Origin: Candidatus Aenigmatarchaeota archaeon
Lineage (GTDB): Archaea > Aenigmatarchaeota > Aenigmatarchaeia > CG10238-14
Direction of reading: 5' to 3'
NCBI GenBank assembly: GCA_017610225.1
Contig: JAFCCM010000011.1
Coordinates: 1 to 40,744, forward strand
Length of the DNA stretch: 40,744 bases
Shown here: piece after piece, positions 15,541-22,126 of the stretch
How the letters are laid out: each line of letters opens with the position of its first letter
How positions within the stretch are numbered: position 1 is the stretch's first letter
Notes under the pieces: model-generated
What the model was told of the DNA's origin: nothing
Database searches by the model: none
Seen by the model: the letters and a program-made list of their open reading frames with translations, nothing else
Translations under genes and position numbers: made by a program

Positions 15541-16221
15541 ATGTCTGAACCTAAAAATCCTGATACAATTATCATAAAAAATAAGATGTATCCACAAGGA
15601 TTAACAGAGGGACAGGTTTGGAAATACTACCAAGACTATAAAGGTGTTATATTAAATAATACCAGAGGTCGTGATCTAATGTTTGCTATTATGGTTGAAC
15701 TTAATAAACCCATTATGAAAAGACGAGGAACGGGATTTGAGGTTATTCAGCTAAGTAATAATAACTATGATACAATAATGACAGGTAGAACAGTTACTAT
15801 TTATCCAACAATGAGAGCATATGAAGACTTTTGTGTTATTGATATAGATATTGATAATTGGGTTAAAGCTCAAGAAGTAACATTTTATATTTATGATATT
15901 ATGGAAAAAGCAGATTTTGTAATGAATTTAAAAATTCTATATACAGGTAAAAATTCTTTTCATATTCATTGTAAATTAAGAAATAAATATCCTATTAATA
16001 AACTTAAAATGATTCTCTTAGATCATATTCAAAGAAATCAAACACAAGAATTTACTACTCAACATAAAAGATCTGCTTGGAAACCTAATATAGATTTATC
16101 ATCAATGAAATATAAAGGAGCATATATATCAGAAGGATCTCTTTCTATATGGGGATTGAAATGTATGCAAGTTCCTATTAATAAATTAAAATCTTTTAAA
16201 CAATGGATGGCGAAAATATAA
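15541..16221 (+). CDS. Stand-alone AEP polymerase/primase of the LigD-Pol type
   Basis: The 226 residues follow the order of the bacterial LigD polymerase domain. The N-terminal YPQGLTEGQVWKYY matches the P..lTKgdv..YY opening. The metal-binding DID lies at 101-103 in YEDFCVIDIDID, and the TGKNSFHIH motif at 135-143 corresponds to the SGKRGLHV loop. A third Asp at 185 (PNIDLSSM) is followed by AYISEGSLSIWG, like the YSvR.rpga.vs segment. This archaeo-eukaryotic primase superfamily makes primers or fills gaps, often using ribonucleotides. There is no ligase, nuclease or Ku partner in the window. It may prime phage DNA or repair breaks. AAAAAGGTAAAAATT precedes the ATG. Confidence 0.75.
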   Translation: MSEPKNPDTIIIKNKMYPQGLTEGQVWKYYQDYKGVILNNTRGRDLMFAIMVELNKPIMKRRGTGFEVIQLSNNNYDTIMTGRTVTIYPTMRAYEDFCVIDIDIDNWVKAQEVTFYIYDIMEKADFVMNLKILYTGKNSFHIHCKLRNKYPINKLKMILLDHIQRNQTQEFTTQHKRSAWKPNIDLSSMKYKGAYISEGSLSIWGLKCMQVPINKLKSFKQWMAKI

Positions 16222-16231
16222 AGTTTTGGAC

Positions 16232-16271
16232 AAAAAATAAAGCAGTTAAATTAATAACCACTTTATTTTTT
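16232..16271. terminator. Bidirectional Rho-independent terminator
   Basis: AAAAAATAAAG (16232-16242) pairs with CTTTATTTTTT (16261-16271), and GTTA/TAAC extends the hairpin inside. The A run on the left and T run on the right make it work in both directions. It sits exactly between the convergent genes ending at 16221 (+) and 16275 (-). Confidence 0.8.
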
Positions 16272-16274
16272 AAA

Positions 16275-16547
16275 TTATTTAATATAAAAATCTTTAATTA
16301 ACATAAAACACTCGATAATATCTTCTGGCATTTCCCCAGATTTTTTTTTAAATTTCTTTTTTATAAAAATTTGAAAAAGTTTAATCAAACCAATTTGAAT
16401 TGAATAAGTTAGGATTATTGAAAAAAGAAATAAAGTCATTAGCCCCCAATGGCCTGAAAACCCTACAATTAAACTCAAACAGAATCCAATTACTACTGAT
16501 ACATACCAGGACAAATTGTTTAGTATTTTTTCTATTTTATCCCACAT
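16275..16547 (-). CDS. Two-helix membrane protein on the opposite strand (90 aa)
   Basis: The start is the ATG at 16547 (MWDKIEKILNNLSWYVSVVI) because AAAAGGAGGCCATTT precedes it; the longer frame has no ribosome site. Two hydrophobic segments (WYVSVVIGFCLSLIVGFSGH and LMTLFLFSIILTYSIQIGLI) are joined by a tight turn. A basic, then acidic C-terminal tail follows. It is the only leftward gene in the right 37 kb and has its own terminator, so it behaves as an independently expressed cargo gene. Holin-like topology is possible, but superinfection exclusion or anti-host functions fit equally well. Confidence 0.7.
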   Translation of the reverse strand: MWDKIEKILNNLSWYVSVVIGFCLSLIVGFSGHWGLMTLFLFSIILTYSIQIGLIKLFQIFIKKKFKKKSGEMPEDIIECFMLIKDFYIK

Positions 16548-16667
16548 AAATGGCCTCCTTTTAATTTTAAAAATTAGCAAACTATCCATCTATCTTACCA
16601 AATAATATATATAGTAGATTAAACTTTAATGGATTCGTAAATTTTAGGAACATTTTTTTTCAAATGA

Positions 16668-16683
16668 GAACATATTATAAATA
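16668..16683 (+). promoter_or_regulatory. Phage promoter motif GAACATATTATAAATA
   Basis: This is an exact match to the recurrent 16-bp motif, 30 bases before the QueC-like start and after the convergent terminator. The ATTATAAATA part resembles the T4 late promoter core TATAAATA. The upstream GAACAT part is also conserved here, so recognition probably extends beyond that core. Confidence 0.6.
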
Positions 16684-16712
16684 CATAAATTAAAGCTAAA
16701 GGAGAATATAGA

Positions 16713-17264
16713 ATGTATGATTTAGTAATTTTATATAGCGGAGGTAGTGACTCTCGTATTATGTTAGAAATGGCATTGGAACTTGATCTTAAACCTTATT
16801 GTATTATGATTGATTATGGTCAATTAAATATAGAAGAATTGAAGTTTGCAAAGAATCATTTAGAAAAAGCAGGAATTGATAGTCAAACTGTAAAAATTAG
16901 TGGTTTGGATATTAATAGTGGTTTAACTGGTGATGGTGTTAAAAATAAATTTGAAAAAGTTCATTCCCATCATGTTCCTGGGAGAAATACAATGTTTCTC
17001 AGTATAGCATTTAGTATAGCAGAAAGTAAAAATATAGCTATAATTTGGATAGGGTCAGATTGGTCAGATGTTTTAAATTTATTTCCTGATTGTTGCCAAG
17101 AATATATTGTATCAATGAATAATGTTTTTAAAGTAGCTGGTCCAAAACCAATTGAATTACAGGCGCCTCTATCAGGTATTTCAAAAGAAAATATTTTGAA
17201 AATGTTAAAGAAAAAAGGAATTAAAGAAAATGAAATTTATTCCGGGTATGGAGAATTTTCATAA
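16713..17264 (+). CDS. queC-like: QueC-like 7-cyano-7-deazaguanine (preQ0) synthase, short form
   Basis: The PP-loop SGGSDS lies at residues 9-14, followed by IDYGQL, HHVPGRNTMFLSIAFSIAE (about 86-104) and IGSDWSDVLNLFPDC with a following EYIVSMN. These match QueC, which converts 7-carboxy-7-deazaguanine to preQ0 with ATP and ammonia. At 183 residues it is shorter than E. coli QueC (231). It ends soon after APLSGISKENIL, without the C-terminal CxxCxxC zinc site. Activity may therefore differ. PreQ0 feeds queuosine in tRNA or deazaguanine in phage DNA; no QueD, QueE, TGT or DpdA is in the window. The phage tRNA-Asp(GUC) would be a queuosine substrate. Confidence 0.8.
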   Translation: MYDLVILYSGGSDSRIMLEMALELDLKPYCIMIDYGQLNIEELKFAKNHLEKAGIDSQTVKISGLDINSGLTGDGVKNKFEKVHSHHVPGRNTMFLSIAFSIAESKNIAIIWIGSDWSDVLNLFPDCCQEYIVSMNNVFKVAGPKPIELQAPLSGISKENILKMLKKKGIKENEIYSGYGEFS

Positions 17265-17295
17265 TGAAATATGTAAATAAAAAAGGAAACGAATA

Positions 17296-17499
17296 ATGAC
17301 TGGTGCTTATTTAAGAGTAAAAAGAAATGATAAATGGGAAAATGTAGAGGTTGAACATTTAACTAATGAAGAAAGAGAATCTCTTTTAAAAAATGATGGT
17401 AGATTAATACATTGGTTACATCTTGTATGTAATAAACTTTCTGAAATAGAACCTATTTTAGATGATCTTGAGAAAGATGGAATATTAAAACGAGGATGA
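17296..17499 (+). CDS. Small hypothetical protein (67 aa)
   Basis: AAAAAAGGAAACGAATA precedes the ATG. The sequence starts MTGAYLRVKRNDKWENVEVE and ends in a helix (NKLSEIEPILDDLEKDGILK). It is acidic, without cysteines or a membrane segment. It lies between the QueC-like gene and the P-loop kinase and is likely co-transcribed with them. The family is unknown. Confidence 0.6.
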   Translation: MTGAYLRVKRNDKWENVEVEHLTNEERESLLKNDGRLIHWLHLVCNKLSEIEPILDDLEKDGILKRG

Positions 17500-17523
17500 T
17501 ATGGACAATTGAACGGGCGTATT

Positions 17524-18078
17524 ATGAAGTTAAAATATATTATTAATTTATATGGTGGACCAGGAGTTGGCAAAAGCACTGTGGCTGCTGAACTATTTTC
17601 TTTAATGAAAAAAGAAAATTATAATGTTGAATTTGTAACTGAATATGTTAAGGAATTAACATATGAAGGGAGATATAATGTTCTAGATCAAGATCAATTG
17701 TATGTCTTTGCAAAACAACATAGAAAAATATTAAGGTTAAGAAACAAAGTCGATTTTGTTATTTCAGATAGTCCTTTATTATTATCTATAGTATATTCTG
17801 AATTGAACCCTTATAATATTCATGATCATTCAATTTTTGAAAAATTAGTTTTTAATATTAATGAACAATATGAAAATATTGATATTTTATTATTAAGAAA
17901 TGAAGAATATGATTATAAACAGGAAGGTAGATATCAAGATAAAGAAGGTGTTTTATTTGCTGATAAAGCTATAAAGAAAGTTATTGATAGACAATGTAAA
18001 GGTATTATGCATTTATTATCAGATGATAATGTAGTTAATAAAATATTAAAATTTGTGAGAGAACATGAAGAAAAATAA
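17524..18078 (+). CDS. P-loop nucleotide kinase-like protein (AAA_28/deoxynucleoside-kinase-like)
   Basis: Starting at ATG 17524 the protein is 184 residues: MKLKYIINLYGGPGVGKSTV puts Walker A (GGPGVGKST) directly after the first strand. A TTG at 17509 is an alternative start. VISDSPLLLSIVYSE is the D-S-P motif of AAA_28 and NadR-type kinases. LLLRNEEYDYKQEGRYQDKE contains the basic lid. Family members phosphorylate nucleosides or nucleotides. The neighbours (dCMP deaminase, dATP/dGTP diphosphohydrolase, deoxyribosyltransferase) argue for a dNMP or deoxynucleoside substrate. It overlaps the deaminase gene by 14 bases. Confidence 0.7.
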   Translation: MKLKYIINLYGGPGVGKSTVAAELFSLMKKENYNVEFVTEYVKELTYEGRYNVLDQDQLYVFAKQHRKILRLRNKVDFVISDSPLLLSIVYSELNPYNIHDHSIFEKLVFNINEQYENIDILLLRNEEYDYKQEGRYQDKEGVLFADKAIKKVIDRQCKGIMHLLSDDNVVNKILKFVREHEEK

Positions 18079-18607
18079 AAATTGGGATGAATATTATTTA
18101 GGTTTATGTGTAGCTGTTGGTTCTAATTCTAAATGCCATTCAAGACAAATTGGAGCAATCTTAGTTAGAGATAATATTGTTATTTCTACTGGTTACAATG
18201 GACCAGCGAGAGGAATTCCAGAGTGTGTTGAAAGATTATACAATGATCCTATTATGATGTCAGAATGGAACCATAGAGGTATAACTGGTAGTTTGGTTGC
18301 TGAGGCTGTTGAGAAAAAAATATGTCCAAGAAAAGTTTTAGGATTTTCATCTGGAGAAGGTCTTGAGTATTGTTGCGCAGTTCACGCTGAAAAAAATTGT
18401 ATAGTAGCTGCTGCAAGATTAGGTATTGCAACTAAAGGATCTACTCTTTATATGAATGCTAATATATCTCCGTGTACACAATGCTACTCAGCATGTATTA
18501 ATGCTGGTATAAAGGAAATTGTTTTAATTAAAAATAATATATATGATCCATCATTAGAATGGTGTATGAAATATTCTGATATACTAATAAGGGAATTTGA
18601 TATTTAA
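18065..18607 (+). CDS. dCMP deaminase
   Basis: The zinc-dependent deaminase signature is complete: HAEKN with H107 and E109, then PCTQC with C137 and C140. GAILVRDNIVISTGYNGPAR is the conserved N-terminal strand-loop. The length (180 aa) is close to T4 Cd (193 aa). The enzyme makes dUMP for thymidylate synthesis. It overlaps the P-loop kinase and precedes a homing endonuclease by one base, then other nucleotide-pool enzymes, so the cassette balances dNTPs for an AT-rich genome. The insert between the N-terminal strand and HAE, with Cys and His, is typical of phage dCMP deaminases. Confidence 0.9.
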   Translation: MKKNKNWDEYYLGLCVAVGSNSKCHSRQIGAILVRDNIVISTGYNGPARGIPECVERLYNDPIMMSEWNHRGITGSLVAEAVEKKICPRKVLGFSSGEGLEYCCAVHAEKNCIVAAARLGIATKGSTLYMNANISPCTQCYSACINAGIKEIVLIKNNIYDPSLEWCMKYSDILIREFDI

Positions 18608-18608
18608 A

Positions 18609-19562
18609 ATGTTATGTTATTATGGATGCGGACAAAAAGCTATTTACCAATTTAAGAATGGTAAGTGGTGTTGTAGTAAAGTTCCACAACAATGTCCTTA
18701 TCTTTGTAAAAAAAATAGTGAACGACAAAAAAATAACCCTATTGTACCATATAATAAAGGTAAGATTGGTTTATATAAACATTCTAAAATAACCAAGAAA
18801 AAAATGAGTGAAAACAGATCTGGTAAAAAACATCCACTATATGGTAAACATCATTCAAAAGAAACTAAGAAAAAAATTGGATTAGGAAATAAAGGTAAAA
18901 TTATTTCTAAAGAAACAAGAGAAAAACTAAGAATATCTAATACTGGTAAAAAACATTCAATAAAAACAATTCAAAATATAATAAAATGTAATAAAAAAAG
19001 AAAAGGAACTCGTTATTTAACTATTTCTAAAATAAAAGAAAGATATCCTACATTTTCTAAAATTGAAGAAATGAGATATAACCCTAATAAACCAGGTGAA
19101 AAAGAAATACAAGTTCATTGTAAAAATCATTTATGTAAAAATTCAAAAGAACAAAGTGGTTGGTTTGATGTCGGAAAATGGCAACTATCTGATAGAATAA
19201 GAGCTTTAGAATCTATTAACGGAACAGATGGATCATATTTTTATTGTTGTGTTGAATGTAAACAGGAGTGTCCATTATATAGTTTAAGAAGTGATCTTTT
19301 TATCCACAAAGAAAAACTTTATACATATAAAGAATATCAAACCTGGAGAACAACAGTTTTAGAACGAGTTGATTATCTTTGTGAATATTGTGAAGAACCT
19401 GCAACAGATGTTCATCATTCCCGTCCTCAAAAACTTGAACCAGGTTTTGTTTTAGATCCTGATTTCGGAGTAGCTTGTTGTGAAAGTTGTCACTACAAAT
19501 ACGGACATAAAACTGGAACAGAATGTTCTACAGGAAACTTAGCTAATAAGGAGTGTTTATGA
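18609..19562 (+). CDS. HNH homing endonuclease with NUMOD3 repeats
   Basis: I take ATG 18609 (MLCYYGCGQKAIYQFKNGKW) by analogy with the sister gene at 25040. A TTG at 18597 has a closer ribosome site (AAGGGAAT) and cannot be excluded. The N-terminal Cys module, three or four NUMOD3 motifs (GKKHSIKTIQNIIKC and similar) and a C-terminal HNH with CEYCEEPATDVHHSRPQKLE and CCESCHYKYGH are all present. Near-identical C-termini at 7568 and 25040 show recent spread by duplication. It splits the nucleotide cassette between dCMP deaminase and the dATP/dGTP enzyme without disrupting either. Confidence 0.9.
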   Translation: MLCYYGCGQKAIYQFKNGKWCCSKVPQQCPYLCKKNSERQKNNPIVPYNKGKIGLYKHSKITKKKMSENRSGKKHPLYGKHHSKETKKKIGLGNKGKIISKETREKLRISNTGKKHSIKTIQNIIKCNKKRKGTRYLTISKIKERYPTFSKIEEMRYNPNKPGEKEIQVHCKNHLCKNSKEQSGWFDVGKWQLSDRIRALESINGTDGSYFYCCVECKQECPLYSLRSDLFIHKEKLYTYKEYQTWRTTVLERVDYLCEYCEEPATDVHHSRPQKLEPGFVLDPDFGVACCESCHYKYGHKTGTECSTGNLANKECL

Positions 19563-20035
19563 AGCAAAGAAAAATAGGTGAAGAGTTACAAAAAAATCAA
19601 ACAGAAGGTGAAGCTGTAAGATATGATTTTATGAAATTAAGATGGGACTTACTCCCAACTGATGCAATCGAAAAAATTATTGAAATATACACACATGGGT
19701 CTATAAAATATAATGATCATAACTGGCGGAAAGGATTTCATTGGTCCAGATGTATTGGTTCTTTAATGAGACATCTGAATGCTTTTAATAATGGCGAGGA
19801 CATAGACGAAGACTCAGGAGCTTTACATCTAAGTCAAGTAGCTTGGAATGCAATAACTCTTTTATGGTTTCAATTATATGGTAAAGGTACTGATGATAGA
19901 GTTATAACATTTGATAATCCAGAATTAATGATAACATGTAAAGAAGATATTCAAAAACAAATTGATATGTTTTGGAATATATGTGAACAAAAAATGAAGG
20001 AGAAAGAAGATGGTAAGAGTATATCTCGCAGGTAG
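19559..20035 (+). CDS. dATP/dGTP diphosphohydrolase-like protein (DUF5664/MazZ-like)
   Basis: ATG 19559 overlaps the stop of the preceding gene (ATGA) and has AAGGAGTGTTT before it. The protein (158 aa) matches the family pattern R.D..PT.AIEKI..IYTHGSIKYNDHNWRKGFHWSR, then LMRHLNAFNNGEDIDEDSGA, then HLSQVAWNAITL. These E/H/D residues bind metal and pyrophosphate. Family members hydrolyse dATP or dGTP to the monophosphate. Relatives serve 2-aminoadenine synthesis in Z-genome phages, but no PurZ is seen here, so simple purine-pool control is more likely. It overlaps the downstream deoxyribosyltransferase by 26 bases. Confidence 0.8.
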   Translation: MKQRKIGEELQKNQTEGEAVRYDFMKLRWDLLPTDAIEKIIEIYTHGSIKYNDHNWRKGFHWSRCIGSLMRHLNAFNNGEDIDEDSGALHLSQVAWNAITLLWFQLYGKGTDDRVITFDNPELMITCKEDIQKQIDMFWNICEQKMKEKEDGKSISRR

Positions 20036-20414
20036 TATTTGGGAAACTAATTATAGAGAATACACCACAAAAACATTTGGAGATAAACTTCAATTACTTG
20101 ATCCAATAAAAGAGAATGGAGTTAATGTTGATTCAATAAATAATGTAGTTGAAAGATCAAAAGAAAATTGGGAAATTGTTGAATTAGATAAAGAACTGAT
20201 TGATTATTCTGATGTTTTTGTTGCATTTATAAAAGGATGGACAGCAGGTACTTTAATGGAAGTTATGTATGCATATCAAAAACAAAAACCAATATATATA
20301 ATAACTGATCCAAGAGAAGTATTACATCATGATGTTTGGTTATCATATCATACTACCCAGAATTTCTTTAATATTGACGATTGCTTCAACCATATTCTAA
20401 AACAAATAAAATAA
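20010..20414 (+). CDS. Nucleoside 2-deoxyribosyltransferase-like protein
   Basis: The 134 residues begin MVRVYLAGSIW, the YLAGs(i/m) strand-loop of this family. They continue with ELDKELIDYSDVFVAFIKGW and AGTLMEVMYAYQKQKPIYII. There the D..D.....AFI...GT..E...A pattern supplies the conserved Asp and catalytic Glu. These enzymes move deoxyribose between bases or hydrolyse dNMPs, and in phages they recycle host deoxynucleotides. AAGGAGAAAGAAG precedes the ATG inside the previous gene, so the pair is translationally coupled. Substrate cannot be told. Confidence 0.75.
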   Translation: MVRVYLAGSIWETNYREYTTKTFGDKLQLLDPIKENGVNVDSINNVVERSKENWEIVELDKELIDYSDVFVAFIKGWTAGTLMEVMYAYQKQKPIYIITDPREVLHHDVWLSYHTTQNFFNIDDCFNHILKQIK

Positions 20415-20429
20415 TCTTCTATATATATA

Positions 20430-20459
20430 AATATACATAAAGTAAGTAGTTTGTATATT
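20430..20459 (+). terminator. Possible weak terminator hairpin
   Basis: AATATACA and TGTATATT form an 8-bp A/T-only stem around a 14-base loop, followed by AATTTTTATAGG. It ends the nucleotide cassette. Stability is low. TATATATAAATATA just upstream includes TATAAATA, so the region might instead act as a promoter for the gene at 20480. Confidence 0.35.
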
Positions 20460-20479
20460 AATTTTTATAGGAGGATGTT

Positions 20480-20695
20480 ATGAGTAGATTTGGTGATTTA
20501 ATTAGCAAGAATCTTATTTACACTCGTTTTGGTAAAAAATTTAAAAAAATTAACCGTGATGAAATCATTAAAGAAGGTGCAATGCAATCGTGGGAAGATG
20601 GTGAATTGCAACCACTTGGTAATGGAGATGGAAAAACCATTGGTGATATACCATCTTCTTTTTCTAATGAAAGAGATTTTTATAACCCAATTTAG
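20480..20695 (+). CDS. Small hypothetical protein (71 aa)
   Basis: A perfect AGGAGG lies before ATG. The sequence (MSRFGDLISKNLIYTRFGKK at the start; a Gly/Asp-rich middle GNGDGKTIGDIP) has a basic half then an acidic one, and no recognisable fold. It begins about 65 bases after the deoxyribosyltransferase and 13 bases before the CCA-adding enzyme. The very strong ribosome site suggests high expression. Confidence 0.6.
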   Translation: MSRFGDLISKNLIYTRFGKKFKKINRDEIIKEGAMQSWEDGELQPLGNGDGKTIGDIPSSFSNERDFYNPI

Positions 20696-20707
20696 TTAAG
20701 GTGAATT

Positions 20708-22030
20708 ATGGATCATTTAGATATTGTACGAAGATTATGTGACAACAACTGTGATACTTACATTGTAGGTGGTGGAATCAGAGATATGTTATTAGGTAAT
20801 GATCCTGATGATTATGATGTTGTCACTGAGGCTACTCCGGATAAAGTTTTGGAGTTGTTTAAAGATTGTAATGTTAAGCAGGTTGGTAAAAGTTTTGGAG
20901 TTATCTTAGTTGAAGGTTATGAAGTTGCGACCTTTAGATATGATAGATATAAAGACTCCAAATGTATTGTATCTTTTGCAGATACTATTCATGAAGATTT
21001 AAATCGAAGAGATTTGACAGTTAATGCCATGGCATTTTGTGAATTAACTGGAGATTTAATTGATGATCATGGTGGAAGATCGGATCTTGAAAAAAGGATT
21101 ATTAAATTTGTTGGTGATCCTTATGAACGAATTACAGAAGATCCATGCAGAATTCTTAGAGCTTGTAGGTTTTTAGCTAAGATTGATGGAACTTTTGATC
21201 TTGATACTTTTCAAGCTTTAAATAGATCAGTAGTTTGGTATGAAAGATTAAAATATGTTGCTCCAGAAAGAATTAGATTAGAAATTCTTAAAGCAATGAA
21301 GACTCCAAATGCTTCTATATTTTTTGAAGCGCTTCATAGTATTGGAGCACTTGAACATATTTTTCCAAGTTTAGATGTTTGTTGGAAGCATGAACATGGA
21401 TCTCATCATAAAGAAAATATATTTGAACATTGTATGTATGCCGGAGATGCAATTACTACTGATGATCCTATTCTTAAATTAACTGGATATCTTCATGATG
21501 TTGGTAAACCACCTTCTTTTAAAGACGGTAAATTTATAATGCATGAAGTTGTCGGAAGGGATTTAATCCAAGATGAATTAAGAAAACTTACTTTTTCATC
21601 AGATGAAATCTATAGAATTTGTGGTTTGGTTAGATTACATATGAATTCTATTCAAAAAATGACTCCAAAAGCAATTAGAAAGTTGCTTAAAAAGTTTGAT
21701 GAAAAAGGAGTTATCATTGATGACTTTATGGTCTTAAGAAAAGCTGATAGAAAAGCAAACATTGCAAGAACAGATTTCACAGAAGAAGAATGGATTGCAA
21801 TGGAAAATCAATTAAGACAAGAATTTGTTGAAGAAAGACCTTTTAATATTCACAGTCTCGCATTTAAAGGAGGAGATATTATTAAAGAGTTTAGTTTAGA
21901 ACCAGGGCCAATTATTGGAAAACTTCAAAGATTGATGTTAGATCATATTATTGATGTTGGTCAAGAGTATAATACTTATGAGGATTTAGAAGTTTTTGTA
22001 GATAGAGCTTTGCAACTTAAACTTGTTTAA
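20708..22030 (+). CDS. cca: CCA-adding enzyme / tRNA nucleotidyltransferase with HD domain
   Basis: At 440 residues this is a full-length class II enzyme. IVGGGIRDMLLGNDPDDYDV gives the GGGxRD loop (21-26) and metal-binding D35 and D37. RRDLTVNAMAF and the ERITEDPCRILRACRF segment bind and select CTP and ATP. The HD phosphohydrolase domain begins near residue 230 (YLHDVGKPPSF). It adds or repairs the 3' CCA of tRNAs. The phage tRNAs already encode CCA, so repair of damaged or nuclease-trimmed tRNA ends is the more likely use. It is followed by a strong terminator and a nucleotidyltransferase of another family. Confidence 0.92.
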   Translation: MDHLDIVRRLCDNNCDTYIVGGGIRDMLLGNDPDDYDVVTEATPDKVLELFKDCNVKQVGKSFGVILVEGYEVATFRYDRYKDSKCIVSFADTIHEDLNRRDLTVNAMAFCELTGDLIDDHGGRSDLEKRIIKFVGDPYERITEDPCRILRACRFLAKIDGTFDLDTFQALNRSVVWYERLKYVAPERIRLEILKAMKTPNASIFFEALHSIGALEHIFPSLDVCWKHEHGSHHKENIFEHCMYAGDAITTDDPILKLTGYLHDVGKPPSFKDGKFIMHEVVGRDLIQDELRKLTFSSDEIYRICGLVRLHMNSIQKMTPKAIRKLLKKFDEKGVIIDDFMVLRKADRKANIARTDFTEEEWIAMENQLRQEFVEERPFNIHSLAFKGGDIIKEFSLEPGPIIGKLQRLMLDHIIDVGQEYNTYEDLEVFVDRALQLKLV

Positions 22031-22069
22031 AAAAATGTCCTTTAATTAATTTTAAGGGACATTTTTTTT
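22030..22069 (+). terminator. Rho-independent terminator after the CCA-adding enzyme
   Basis: AAAAAATGTCC pairs with GGACATTTTTT around an AT-rich loop (TTTAATTAATTTTAAG), and a T run follows. The stem starts at the last base of the stop codon. A promoter motif lies 21 bases downstream, so transcription units are separated here. Confidence 0.85.
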
Positions 22070-22089
22070 GTCAATTTTTTATACATATG

Positions 22090-22105
22090 GAACATATTAT
22101 AAATA
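22090..22105 (+). promoter_or_regulatory. Phage promoter motif GAACATATTATAAATA
   Basis: Exact copy of the motif, 21 bases after the terminator hairpin and 22 bases before the ATG at 22127. The terminator-promoter pairing is the strongest evidence that the motif starts transcription. Confidence 0.65.
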
Positions 22106-22126
22106 AATACGAAAGGAAAAAGTGAA

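Noticed and set aside
16641..16651. ATTTTAGGAAC, a partial match to the iteron TTTTAGGAACTAATTAAA
   Set aside because: Only the first 10 bases match and it is a single site in AT-rich DNA, so chance is sufficient.
17524..20414. 2-aminoadenine (Z-genome) pathway
   Set aside because: A MazZ-like family member alone is not enough; no PurZ, DatZ or Z-type polymerase is in the window.
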